Source: a virus
DNA: 23,510 bases
Strand: one strand, 5' to 3'
Virus record (IMG/VR): IMGVR_UViG_3300025466_000180
Span: 1-23,510 of that record
Below are positions 6,550-13,052 of this stretch, piece after piece. Made by a program: the position numbers and the translations under genes. Every line of letters starts with the position of its first letter. Within the stretch, counting starts at the first letter, position 1. Under the pieces are notes generated by a model. The model had not been told where the DNA came from, ran no database searches, and saw nothing but the letters and a program-made list of their open reading frames with translations.

Positions 6550-6642
6550 TGTCAACAAAAGTGTTAATAACCACCTATATTTGCTCGGAATGTCAACGGA
6601 ATTACATATTATGACTGGTTTTGTCAACGGAAGTGTAAATAG
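6550..6642 (+). repeat. Phased 21-bp direct repeats, cluster A
   Basis: Three copies related to TGTCAACRRAAGTGTWAAT begin at 6550, 6591 and 6622. The middle copy is degenerate after its first 11 bases. The spacings of 41 and 31 bp are near whole helical turns. Cluster B (7899-7991) repeats the same three-copy, 41/31 layout. Together with the inverted repeat and promoter just downstream it looks like a regulator-binding array. Confidence 0.75.
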
Positions 6643-6646
6643 AAAT

Positions 6647-6697
6647 GTTGTGCCAAAACAACAGCACCATTGACATTGGTACCAACACCTGTATAAT
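6647..6697 (+). promoter_or_regulatory. Promoter P2 with upstream inverted repeat
   Basis: An inverted repeat GTTGT-N6-ACAAC (6647-6662), a 7-bp gap, a consensus -35 TTGACA (6670-6675), a 16-bp spacer and -10 TATAAT (6692-6697) followed by GGT. It drives the SWIM-finger gene at 6719 and probably the four genes after it. Confidence 0.75.
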
Positions 6698-6718
6698 GGT
6701 AGAATTAATGGAGAAAAT

Positions 6719-7111
6719 ATGAGTATATCAGCGTATAAAGAAATTACAGAATGGGATAATTCAGAGTTTGTGGTACCGAATCATACTTACCTATTTGATG
6801 GCAAGTCCAATATTCTGGCATATGCCAAGGCGAGCAATGATGAGTTGGTAATATTACATAAGCCATTGGCAATGGATACCCGTAGGCGTAAGTTTATCAA
6901 GGTCAAACATGAATCATTGGACTCATATGGCGCAACGGTGGTGATTGATGTGCCTAACCTTGAGAGTACGCCTCATTGGTCAGTCAAGAGTGATTCAGGC
7001 AAGACCTATACGGTGACCTTGGAGAGCGGTAGATATACTTGCAACTGTATTGGATTTGCATATAGGGGAGCTTGTAAGCACTCAAAACAGATTAAGGAAG
7101 AAAATGAATGA
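6719..7111 (+). CDS. SWIM zinc-finger protein
   Basis: 130 residues. The C-terminal third contains a complete SWIM-type zinc motif: C108-x-C110, eight residues, C119-K-H121, preceded by strands (KTYTVTLESGRYTC). SWIM fingers bind zinc and mediate DNA or protein contacts. Small SWIM proteins are common in phages. The N-terminal 100 residues are strand-rich and not recognised. It is the first gene behind promoter P2 and the phased repeats, so it is a candidate regulator, possibly of its own promoter. That last point is inference. Confidence 0.85.
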   Translation: MSISAYKEITEWDNSEFVVPNHTYLFDGKSNILAYAKASNDELVILHKPLAMDTRRRKFIKVKHESLDSYGATVVIDVPNLESTPHWSVKSDSGKTYTVTLESGRYTCNCIGFAYRGACKHSKQIKEENE

Positions 7112-7244
7112 AGAAGAATGGGTAACAATACCAAAATCACAAATTGATATGTTGGTATTGAAAGCCAATATTGAGTTAATTCAAAAAGTGGACCGTTTGG
7201 TGAATTTGATTGAATCTGAAATTGAGAAGGCACAAGAGAAATGA
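7104..7244 (+). CDS. Small helical protein ending KAQEK
   Basis: 46 residues, single long amphipathic helix (KSQIDMLVLKANIELIQKVDRLVNLI). ATG 7104 overlaps the upstream stop and is preferred to in-frame upstream alternatives that lie within the SWIM gene. The last codons (KAQEK) lie in an 18-bp junction cassette (7227-7244) that supplies AAGG and the ATG of the next gene. Confidence 0.65.
   Translation: MNEEEWVTIPKSQIDMLVLKANIELIQKVDRLVNLIESEIEKAQEK
7227..7244 (+). repeat. KAQEK junction cassette
   Basis: An 18-bp AAGGCACAAGAGAAATGA, repeated exactly at 7373-7390 and with one mismatch at 3037-3054. It holds AAGG and an ATGA overlap. In the first two places it encodes KAQEK plus the stop. 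At 3037 it is non-coding leader. Confidence 0.75.
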
Positions 7245-7390
7245 GTTTATTTAAAGCAATGATTATTGTATTTTTAATATCAATTAGTATTTTTATTTAT
7301 TCCGTTAATAGAATTGTTTATGAAATTGAAACAACTGGTCTTAAAACTGTTGTTGAGCAAGTATGGTACGGAAAGGCACAAGAGAAATGA
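7241..7390 (+). CDS. Small single-pass membrane protein ending KAQEK
   Basis: 49 residues. Residues 5-23 (KAMIIVFLISISIFIYSV) form one transmembrane helix with a short N-terminus, followed by a charged tail. It ends in the same KAQEK as its neighbour because the same 18-bp cassette recurs exactly at 7373-7390. Function unknown. Possible inner-membrane effector. Confidence 0.65.
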   Translation: MSLFKAMIIVFLISISIFIYSVNRIVYEIETTGLKTVVEQVWYGKAQEK

Positions 7391-7668
7391 ATTTTGAAAG
7401 AGCTAACACCACCGATTTACTTGAAACAGTATTAAACCGAACTAGAGGCCGATATCTTTCCAAAGAAGATGCCGAACTGGTAGAATTACTCATGTGTTAT
7501 AGAGATAATAGTAGAATGGAAAAAACCCTTACTGATAAGGAGTTAATCATATTCTTAATGGATGAAATTGATAAAGCATCGGACTGGTTAGTAGAAGGAC
7601 AAACCCATATGGCAATAGGAGTATTAGGTGGATGCCATGCAGAAATAAGAAAGCACCTGAGTAAATGA
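7387..7668 (+). CDS. Hypothetical phage protein
   Basis: 93 residues from ATG 7387, which overlaps the preceding stop and is preceded by the repeated AAGGCACAAGAGAAATGA cassette. It is helical, with YLSKEDAELVELLM and DKELIIFLMDEIDKASDWL. No recognised domain. Confidence 0.7.
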   Translation: MNFERANTTDLLETVLNRTRGRYLSKEDAELVELLMCYRDNSRMEKTLTDKELIIFLMDEIDKASDWLVEGQTHMAIGVLGGCHAEIRKHLSK

Positions 7669-7895
7669 TGAATATTTACATTGGTAGTTATTGGGTACCA
7701 TTCCCATCCTCTGAATATGGTGGCACATGGACGGTTATTGCTGAGAATGAAGCACAATGCGTAGAACTACTTAAAGAGCGTGGTGCTTGGGATGACCGAT
7801 ACGAAGATAAGATTGCTGGTGTGGTCGCTGATTCCAAGCGCTTTGGTTTGACTGGCGACCCAGTACCAATGGTCTTGGACACCTTCTATACCTGA
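7665..7895 (+). CDS. Hypothetical phage protein
   Basis: 76 residues (another ATG follows immediately at 7668). An N-terminal strand-rich GSYWVPFPSSEYGGTW, a helix with ENEAQCVELL and a C-terminal SKRFGLTGDPVPMVLDTF. Not recognised. It is the last gene of the P2 unit. The second phased repeat cluster begins 3 bp after its stop. Confidence 0.7.
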   Translation: MMNIYIGSYWVPFPSSEYGGTWTVIAENEAQCVELLKERGAWDDRYEDKIAGVVADSKRFGLTGDPVPMVLDTFYT

Positions 7896-7898
7896 GGG

Positions 7899-7991
7899 TG
7901 TCAACAAAAGTGTTAATAGTGGCGCCAAAACGCTCAAAATGTCAACGGAAGTGTAAATAGTCACTGGTTTTGTCAACAAAAGTGTAGATAG
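7899..7991 (+). repeat. Phased 21-bp direct repeats, cluster B
   Basis: Three well-conserved copies of TGTCAACRRAAGTGTWRAT start at 7899, 7940 and 7971, again spaced 41 and 31 bp. The ACTGGTTTTGTCAAC run into the third copy is also shared with cluster A. The duplication of both copy number and spacing argues for a functional multi-site operator or enhancer. Confidence 0.8.
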
Positions 7992-7999
7992 TGGTGTGT

Positions 8000-8060
8000 G
8001 TTGTACCAAAACAACAGTCTGCAAAATAGTGCTTGTGGTATTCCATGGTACCTGTATAAT
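8000..8060 (+). promoter_or_regulatory. Promoter P3 with upstream inverted repeat
   Basis: An inverted repeat GTTGT-N6-ACAAC (8000-8015), a 17-bp gap (10 bp, about one helical turn, more than in P1 and P2), -35 TTGTGG (8033-8038), a 16-bp spacer and -10 TATAAT (8055-8060) followed by GGT. It serves genes from 8091. Confidence 0.75.
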
Positions 8061-8090
8061 GGTCGTATCAGTTGAGAACAAGGAGATTAT

Positions 8091-8306
8091 ATGAAGTTGC
8101 CGTATAAAGATATTATGATTGGTTCTGAATCAGAAATGATTACCAACCCATTTAGTGGTGAGCAGTGTTTGCTGACACCTGAAGCAGTAGCAGTTTATGA
8201 TACATTAAAAGGTTGTGAGATTTTCGGTGATTATGCCGGACTACGAGCAGGCTTGAATTGGTTCAGGGAGTTTTTCCCTGCTGAGTATATGGTTTTATTG
8301 GATTAA
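8091..8306 (+). CDS. Conserved small phage protein (LTPEAVAVYD type)
   Basis: 71 residues with a strong AAGGAG site (8080-8085). LTPEAVAVYDTLKGCEIFGDY, then LRAGLNWFREFFPAEYMVLLD, match a small helical family that I recall as widespread in tailed phages. Function unknown. It is the first gene of the P3 unit that also carries the AAA+ ATPase. Confidence 0.8.
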   Translation: MKLPYKDIMIGSESEMITNPFSGEQCLLTPEAVAVYDTLKGCEIFGDYAGLRAGLNWFREFFPAEYMVLLD

Positions 8307-8307
8307 T

Positions 8308-8481
8308 ATGATAGATCAAGAAATTGATTATAGTGAATATTTTGAATATCTCGATGAGTTAAGATTATCTGGTGTAACCAATATGTTTGGTGCATCACCA
8401 TATATTCAAGAGGAATTTGGACTCACTAAGAGTGAATCAGTAAATATTTTAAAATTGTGGATGACATCATTTAAAGGATGA
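8308..8481 (+). CDS. Conserved small phage protein (YFEYLDELRLSGVTNMFGA type)
   Basis: 57 residues. The segment EYLDELRLSGVTNMFGA and a C-terminal WMTSF match a tiny helical family that I recall from many phages. Uncharacterised. It starts one base after the previous stop and ends 2 bp before the ATPase start, so the three genes are likely co-translated. Confidence 0.75.
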   Translation: MIDQEIDYSEYFEYLDELRLSGVTNMFGASPYIQEEFGLTKSESVNILKLWMTSFKG

Positions 8482-8483
8482 TT

Positions 8484-9668
8484 ATGAATAAAAATGCTAA
8501 GCAGTTTGTTGTTGCGTGTGAACAACGATTTGGTAAAAATGCCGTTGTTACTCGTGATGGCATTACCCAAGTATGTAATGAATCTGGTGCACCGTATCCA
8601 TTTTGGTTAGTTACCAAGGCTGAATATCGTTATGACCGTGGTCAGTATAGAGTACCAGCAAGTGGTGAAAAGATTGTAAAGTTAAATGATGCTGATTGTA
8701 AAGTTAAAGAACCAGAAGCAGAAATGGCCTATGCACAACCAGCACAAGTGTTGGAGTTCCGCCAACCAAGATTGGTAGATGAATCTGAACCTGCTGTGCC
8801 ATCGAAATGGCCCGATTATGTACCATTTGGTTTCTTCAAAGATATGAAGAACATTATTAGTTCTAAACAATTCTATCCTGTATTCATTACCGGATTATCA
8901 GGCAACGGCAAGACCTTAATGGTTGAGCAAGTATGTGCTGAATTAGGTCGTGAATGTATCCGAGTGAATATCTCGGTTGAAACTGATGAGTCTGATTTAC
9001 TCGGTGGTCCTACATTGGTTAATGGTAATGTGGTTAATCGTGATGGTCCTGTATTAGTTGCCATGAAGCGTGGCGCAGTTCTATTGATTGACGAAGTGGA
9101 CCGTGGTTCTAATAAGTTGATGTGTTTGCAGGGTATTATGGAAGGCAAACCTCACTATAATAAGAAATCTGGTGAAATGGTATATCCAAAAGATGGCTTT
9201 AATATCATCGCTACGGCCAACACCAAAGGTCGTGGTAGTGATGAGGGCAAGTATCTATCACAGATTTTAGATGATGCGTTCCTAGAGCGGTTTCCAATCA
9301 CGGTAGAACAGGAATTCCCTGATGCTAAGACTGAGAAAAAGATCCTAACTCCATTAATTGCAGATAAGGATTTTGTTGAGAATCTTTGCCAATGGGCTGA
9401 TGTGGTTCGTAAATCTTATGAAGAAGGTGCTACTGATGAGATTATCTCCACTCGTAGGTTGGTACATATTGCCAAAGCATTTACTATCTTCAAAGATAAG
9501 ATGAAAGCAATTACATTATGTGTCAATCGTTTTGACGAAGAAACTAAAATGGCTTTCTTAGATTTGTATTCTAAAGTGGATGCCTCCGTGGAATCTCCTG
9601 CTAATACAAGCACCACTGCAGTGGTAACCGAAGTACCTGCTGATATGAAAGCCAGCTGGCAACCATAA
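8484..9668 (+). CDS. CobS/MoxR-like AAA+ ATPase
   Basis: 394 residues. ATG 8484 is chosen over ATG 8478 because AAAGG (8473-8477) would abut the latter. Residues 1-110 form a phage-specific N-terminal region. Residues 111-300 are an AAA+ domain (AAA_5, dynein-related/MoxR type): Walker A GLSGNGKT at 137-144, Walker B VLLIDEVD at 199-206, sensor-1 IIATANT at 241-247 and the arginine-finger segment LDDAFLERF at 262-270. All catalytic residues look intact. Related cyanophage genes are annotated as the cobaltochelatase subunit CobS, but MoxR-type ATPases usually work with a von Willebrand-factor-A partner, and none is visible here. A remodelling role for this phage protein is as likely as cobalamin synthesis. 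Confidence 0.88.
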   Translation: MNKNAKQFVVACEQRFGKNAVVTRDGITQVCNESGAPYPFWLVTKAEYRYDRGQYRVPASGEKIVKLNDADCKVKEPEAEMAYAQPAQVLEFRQPRLVDESEPAVPSKWPDYVPFGFFKDMKNIISSKQFYPVFITGLSGNGKTLMVEQVCAELGRECIRVNISVETDESDLLGGPTLVNGNVVNRDGPVLVAMKRGAVLLIDEVDRGSNKLMCLQGIMEGKPHYNKKSGEMVYPKDGFNIIATANTKGRGSDEGKYLSQILDDAFLERFPITVEQEFPDAKTEKKILTPLIADKDFVENLCQWADVVRKSYEEGATDEIISTRRLVHIAKAFTIFKDKMKAITLCVNRFDEETKMAFLDLYSKVDASVESPANTSTTAVVTEVPADMKASWQP

Positions 9669-9689
9669 TGGTAAACAACCAAGTATAGG

Positions 9690-9718
9690 TTGCCATTCAA
9701 TTGGCATACCTGTATAAT
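9690..9718 (+). promoter_or_regulatory. Promoter P5
   Basis: -35 TTGCCA (9690-9695), a 17-bp spacer and -10 TATAAT (9713-9718) in the shared ACCTGTATAATGG context. A different inverted repeat, TGCCA-N6-TGGCA (9691-9706), overlaps the -35 and could be an operator. It drives the gene at 9774. Confidence 0.65.
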
Positions 9719-9773
9719 GGTTGGTGTAGCGGTATCAGAAGTTTAATTATGTTTAATTTGAAAAGGATTTAAA

Positions 9774-10121
9774 ATGGCATTAACAGTGCGCAAAGGTAAA
9801 GTAAACCGTCATGAGAAAATTACTATTGTATTGCTTTCAGGCAAACCAGTTTCACCACAAGAAATTGCTGAGTGTTTCAAAGGTACTGACCAAGAGAAAG
9901 TATTGTATCGTTTGAGTACCAATATCTACAACATTCGTAAAGATGGTGGTATTGTGAAGGTTCTTAAATCTGGTCGTAAGGTAACTGGTTATCAATTGGT
10001 TAACTTCACAGAGTTCAACAAAGATGGTCGTTATATTGGTGCAGCAGTAAAATCGCCGAGTGGTGTTGCCAAGCAATCCACAGACGAATCATTTACACAA
10101 GCCGTAACAGTACCAGTTTAA
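9774..10121 (+). CDS. Basic winged-helix-like protein
   Basis: 115 residues with a good AAAAGGA site (9761-9767) behind its own promoter. Residues 10-85 show a helix-turn-helix-like pattern (HEKITIVLLSGKPVSPQEIA ... VLYRLSTNIYNIRKDGG) followed by strands with LKSGRKVTGYQL that resemble a wing. The net charge is strongly positive. A DNA-binding or nucleoid-type role is plausible, but the family is not one I can name. The C-terminal 25 residues look disordered. Having a promoter of its own suggests high or separately timed expression. Confidence 0.7.
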   Translation: MALTVRKGKVNRHEKITIVLLSGKPVSPQEIAECFKGTDQEKVLYRLSTNIYNIRKDGGIVKVLKSGRKVTGYQLVNFTEFNKDGRYIGAAVKSPSGVAKQSTDESFTQAVTVPV

Positions 10122-10175
10122 TCTAAGTCACCGCATGCTCGTTGTGAAACGCCAGTAAGTCGAGGACACCATCAT

Positions 10176-10910
10176 ATGTTAAAATATAAATGTGAACATT
10201 GCAAAGGAACTTTGTTAGCTAAAGACTTTTATCCAGCATCTATAAAATATGGCTACATGTCATGCAGAGGATGTACCGATGAAAAGCGAAAAGCCCACAA
10301 AGAAGGTTTATCACCAAATTATAAAGTATATACAGAGCAACAAAATATAATTACTCCAAAATATGGCCATATGCCTAAAGATTTGGCTAGTGATGAGGAA
10401 ATGGGCCAAGTGTATATTATTGGTGTTACCACCGAAGATGAAGAAGATTGTTTTGATGAACCAGTTAAGATTGGTTATACTGTTAGTTCAGTTAAAAATC
10501 GTTTATCGCAATTAAATAGTTCACATTGGAAAAGTTTAAAAATTATATACGAATCTGATTGGGTGTATTATCCAAAAATGTTGGAAAAGTATTTACATAC
10601 AAAATATAAAAAACAAAGGATTGGTAAAGAATGGTTTAAATTGGAATGGAATGACTTAGATGAAATACAAGATGATTGTGAAAGTTTAACTTCATTAAAA
10701 TATGATATAGCTAAAGAATTTTTGTTTCTGAAAGAAAATGGATCTTCCAACTTAGATAGAATTAAATTGTTGAGTAGATTGTATCCAAATATTCTAAATG
10801 CAAATTGGTATCATTCGGATGATTGTGCTGAGCGCAACGATGATTGGAACAAATATTGGAATGAAGATGATATGAGATACTATTATGAAAACTGTTATCT
10901 CAAAAGGTAA
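10176..10910 (+). CDS. Zinc-ribbon plus T5orf172 (GIY-YIG-type) protein
   Basis: 244 residues. An N-terminal zinc ribbon has C6-x2-C9 and C30-x2-C33. Residues 78-156 match the T5orf172/MUG113 branch of the GIY-YIG nuclease fold: VYIIG (79-83), KIGYT (98-102), R109 in a VKNRLSQL helix, E137 and H141 in EKYLHTKY, and a terminal GKEWFKL. The C-terminal 85 residues are unrecognised, acidic and Tyr/Trp-rich. Similar phage genes may be homing-type endonucleases or DNA-processing enzymes. It sits between short coupled genes but has free DNA upstream (10122-10175), little overlap, and more Lys/Asn/AT-rich codons than its neighbours, which is consistent with later insertion. The initiation site (GAGG at about 10162, spacing 10) is only moderate. 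Confidence 0.82.
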   Translation: MLKYKCEHCKGTLLAKDFYPASIKYGYMSCRGCTDEKRKAHKEGLSPNYKVYTEQQNIITPKYGHMPKDLASDEEMGQVYIIGVTTEDEEDCFDEPVKIGYTVSSVKNRLSQLNSSHWKSLKIIYESDWVYYPKMLEKYLHTKYKKQRIGKEWFKLEWNDLDEIQDDCESLTSLKYDIAKEFLFLKENGSSNLDRIKLLSRLYPNILNANWYHSDDCAERNDDWNKYWNEDDMRYYYENCYLKR

Positions 10911-10913
10911 AAT

Positions 10914-11012
10914 ATGAAATATCTTATATTAGGTTTTATTATTATTGTTGCATATGCAATTATTACCAGCCTTTACATGAAAAATAAAATGAAAGATGAT
11001 GATGGAGCTTGA
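10914..11012 (+). CDS. Tiny single-pass membrane protein
   Basis: 32 residues. The N-terminal 22 are nearly all hydrophobic (LILGFIIIVAYAIITSLYM), followed by a Lys/Asp tail. It starts 3 bp after the nuclease gene's stop and overlaps the next gene by 11 bp. It could be a membrane anchor or a holin-like or inhibitory small protein. No family was recognised. Confidence 0.6.
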   Translation: MKYLILGFIIIVAYAIITSLYMKNKMKDDDGA

Positions 11013-11172
11013 AGTTGAAGTTATTAAAGAATATAAGGACGGTTCTGCTGATGCCACTATTCATTTCGACAAGGAAGGCCTTGAATTGCTTATGCAATGG
11101 GGCATGATTGCTATGTTGAAAGAGGCCATTAAAAATGAATCGTTTAACCCAAAGAAAAAGGCAAAGAAATGA
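11002..11172 (+). CDS. Conserved small phage protein (YKDGSADATIHFD type)
   Basis: 56 residues from ATG 11002. Two more in-frame ATGs precede it at 10996 and 10999. The pattern MELEVEVIKEYKDGSADATI, followed by a helix with LLMQWGMIAMLKEAI, matches a small family frequent in phages. Uncharacterised. Ends with an ATGA overlap on the next gene. Confidence 0.65.
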   Translation: MELEVEVIKEYKDGSADATIHFDKEGLELLMQWGMIAMLKEAIKNESFNPKKKAKK

Positions 11173-11348
11173 ATGAATTTCAGAGAGTTGAAATAAAGTT
11201 TACTGCAACACTCATGACCAACTTTGGTTTTGAATTAGATCGTGATGAAATTTGGAATGCCTTAAATGATGCATTAGATGGACAGAATACAGGACAGTTC
11301 CTAGTAGGTTCAACCGAATTAACTACGAGTGGAGATATTGATGAGTGA
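11169..11348 (+). CDS. Small hypothetical protein
   Basis: 59 residues, acidic, strand-helix-strand in prediction (VEIKFTATLMTNFGFELDRD, then IWNALNDALDG). Not recognised. ATGA overlap at its start and an 8-bp overlap with the next gene. Confidence 0.65.
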   Translation: MNEFQRVEIKFTATLMTNFGFELDRDEIWNALNDALDGQNTGQFLVGSTELTTSGDIDE

Positions 11349-11727
11349 TTATTTTGATTATGAACAACAGATTCTAAAATGTTGGAATGTTACCGATGAT
11401 ATTAAAGAAGTGTCTGAAGCAATTACAGAGTTAGACCTTTTAAGTATTGATGACACAACCAATGCTTTGAATGGTTTAGCTGCAATGTATGAATTGAAAT
11501 TTAATAAGTTATGGGCATTGTACGAGGGACCCATCATGGATATTGTCCGTGAGAATAAGATGCTGAATGAAGAATTGGCTGCAATGATTCAACAACAACA
11601 TAATGGTTGTGATGAGTATGGTTGTGGTGGCAAAACATCCAATCAGGGTGCTGGTCGTCCATCGTTATTTGGTATTGAAACAGAAAATTTCAAACCAGTA
11701 CCAATTATTAAAGGCTCGAAGAAATGA
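11341..11727 (+). CDS. Hypothetical phage protein
   Basis: 128 residues from ATG 11341, chosen because GGAG (11331-11334) is 6 bp upstream. A GTG at 11329 would also be in frame. Residues 1-95 are helical and acidic. Then CDEYGCGGKTSNQGAGRPS forms a flexible Gly-rich linker with two cysteines that is too short for a zinc finger. Family unknown. Confidence 0.7.
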   Translation: MSDYFDYEQQILKCWNVTDDIKEVSEAITELDLLSIDDTTNALNGLAAMYELKFNKLWALYEGPIMDIVRENKMLNEELAAMIQQQHNGCDEYGCGGKTSNQGAGRPSLFGIETENFKPVPIIKGSKK

Positions 11728-11897
11728 CACAGGAAGAACTCGCAGCAGTCTTAGATTTGGATGTTGATGATTTAACTGGTCATTCTTTAATTCAAAAAGT
11801 TCGTGAACAAGCTAAAGCCATTCATGACTTAGAGCAACAAATTGAAATGTTAATTGAAATGCTTGCAAAAGCTAATAATATGAGAAAAAGAAAATAA
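11724..11897 (+). CDS. Small coiled-coil protein
   Basis: 57 residues, probably one long helix (LIQKVREQAKAIHDLEQQIE and onward) with a basic end MRKRK. Overlaps the upstream stop (ATGA) and shares the last base of its stop with the next ATG (TAATG). Confidence 0.65.
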   Translation: MTQEELAAVLDLDVDDLTGHSLIQKVREQAKAIHDLEQQIEMLIEMLAKANNMRKRK

Positions 11898-12115
11898 TGA
11901 AATATATTGCCAAGCCATCACTATTCAATAATAACGGCCTCAAAGAATTTACCAATGGCCTTGATGCTGTACTGTATCTTAATAAGGTGCTGAACGATGA
12001 TTTGGTTGATCCTGCTCTCGACTATGTGTTCATTGCACCTAAGGCGTCTCCTAAGCAGTTGAAACATGCAATCGAGGAGTATACTGGCATTGGAAAGCTC
12101 CAGATTGTTGCTTAA
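11897..12115 (+). CDS. Hypothetical phage protein
   Basis: 72 residues. It contains KEFTNGLDAVLYLNKVLNDD and IAPKASPKQLKHAIEEYTGI, an alternating helix/strand pattern. Not recognised. It is the last gene before promoter P4, whose upstream inverted repeat (12107-12122) overlaps its stop codon. Confidence 0.7.
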   Translation: MKYIAKPSLFNNNGLKEFTNGLDAVLYLNKVLNDDLVDPALDYVFIAPKASPKQLKHAIEEYTGIGKLQIVA

Positions 12116-12166
12116 AAACAACGTTTTGAAAATAACGCTTGTGGTTCTCCGTGGTACCTGTATAAT
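12107..12166 (+). promoter_or_regulatory. Promoter P4 with upstream inverted repeat
   Basis: An imperfect inverted repeat GTTG-N8-CAAC (12107-12122), a 16-bp gap, -35 TTGTGG (12139-12144), a 16-bp spacer and -10 TATAAT (12161-12166) followed by GGT. The spacer is nearly identical to that of P3. It serves the gene at 12202. Confidence 0.72.
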
Positions 12167-12201
12167 GGTTGTATTGAATCGATTAAGAGAGAGAATATAT
12201 T

Positions 12202-12909
12202 ATGGGAACACGGTCACTTACATTTGTATACGAAAAATATGGCCAAGTACAGAAGCCAGTAGTTAATATGTACCGCCAGTTTGATGGATATCCTGAAGGT
12301 CATGGTGCTGAGTTGGCAGAATTCCTCAGTTCAGGTACAATGGTTAATGGACTGGGTGTTGGTAGTAAAACATTACAGTTTAACGGCATGGGTTGTTTGG
12401 CAGCGCAGATGGTTGCTCACTTTAAACAAACACCGGGGGGTTTCTATATTCATCCAGTTGATGTTACCGATTGTGGCCAAGATTATGAATACCACATCTA
12501 TGATAGTGGTAAAGGTTTATATGTTGAAGTATATAATTGTGGATGTAATTTCTTTGGTGTGAGTGGTGATACTCACGAGAATATCTTCAAAGGCAATTTA
12601 AAAGAGTTTACTAAGTTTTGTGGAAAAGAATCGGAAGAAATTAATTTTCAATCCATTGACGAAGTAAAATCTTTGTTACAAGAAAACATTGCAACGGTAA
12701 CATTTATCAAAAATGATGGTTCGGAAAGAACCATGAAATGTACCTTGAACAAAGAATTAATTCCACAAAAGGTGCATGAAACAAAACGAATCAATGAGCA
12801 AGTTCGTGCAGTATCTAATGAGGTATTACCTGTGTACGATTTGATTGCTGAAGGTTGGAGAAGTTTTCGTTTAGATTCAATCATTAAAGTAGAAAAGGAA
12901 ACAGTATAA
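12202..12909 (+). CDS. MGTRS-type protein fused to a WYL_2/Sm-like domain, paralogue 2
   Basis: 235 residues. Residues 1-142 are a close paralogue of the protein at 1750-2211 (same MGTRSLTFVYEKYGQ start, YRQFDGYPEGHG, NGMGCLAA, FYIHPVDVTDCGQDYEY and EVYNCGCN). Residues 150-232 add VTFIKNDGSERTMKCTLN and VYDLIAEGWRSFRLDSI, the signature of the phage WYL_2 (Sm-like SH3 beta-barrel) family, elsewhere a stand-alone protein as far as I recall. The fusion suggests that the two domains act in one process. That process is unknown, though SH3/Sm folds often bind nucleic acid or protein. It is the first gene of the P4 unit. Confidence 0.85.
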   Translation: MGTRSLTFVYEKYGQVQKPVVNMYRQFDGYPEGHGAELAEFLSSGTMVNGLGVGSKTLQFNGMGCLAAQMVAHFKQTPGGFYIHPVDVTDCGQDYEYHIYDSGKGLYVEVYNCGCNFFGVSGDTHENIFKGNLKEFTKFCGKESEEINFQSIDEVKSLLQENIATVTFIKNDGSERTMKCTLNKELIPQKVHETKRINEQVRAVSNEVLPVYDLIAEGWRSFRLDSIIKVEKETV

Positions 12910-13052
12910 TGGATCACATTTCACGACAAGATATTATGTTAATGTTATCGGTTAAAGGTTACTTTTCTACCGATAGTTTGGTTAAGATGTCCGATGAAGA
13001 ATTGGATAATTTGTATATTGAATATGTGGTATTGGAAGAACAATATGCCTGA
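12909..13052 (+). CDS. Small hypothetical protein
   Basis: 47 residues, acidic and helical. TAATG overlap with the preceding stop and 8-bp overlap with the next gene support it. Not recognised. Confidence 0.65.
   Translation: MDHISRQDIMLMLSVKGYFSTDSLVKMSDEELDNLYIEYVVLEEQYA

Noticed and set aside
6550-7991. Direct repeats considered as a CRISPR array.
   Set aside because: There are only three copies per cluster with unequal spacing, the separating sequences are partly shared between clusters rather than unique spacers, and there are no cas genes.
6550-8060. Repeats considered as ends of an insertion sequence, since TGTCAAC-type ends occur in some transposons.
   Set aside because: No transposase between or near them, the copies are all in direct orientation, and the enclosed genes look like normal phage genes. 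The idea is not excluded, but it is less likely than operators.
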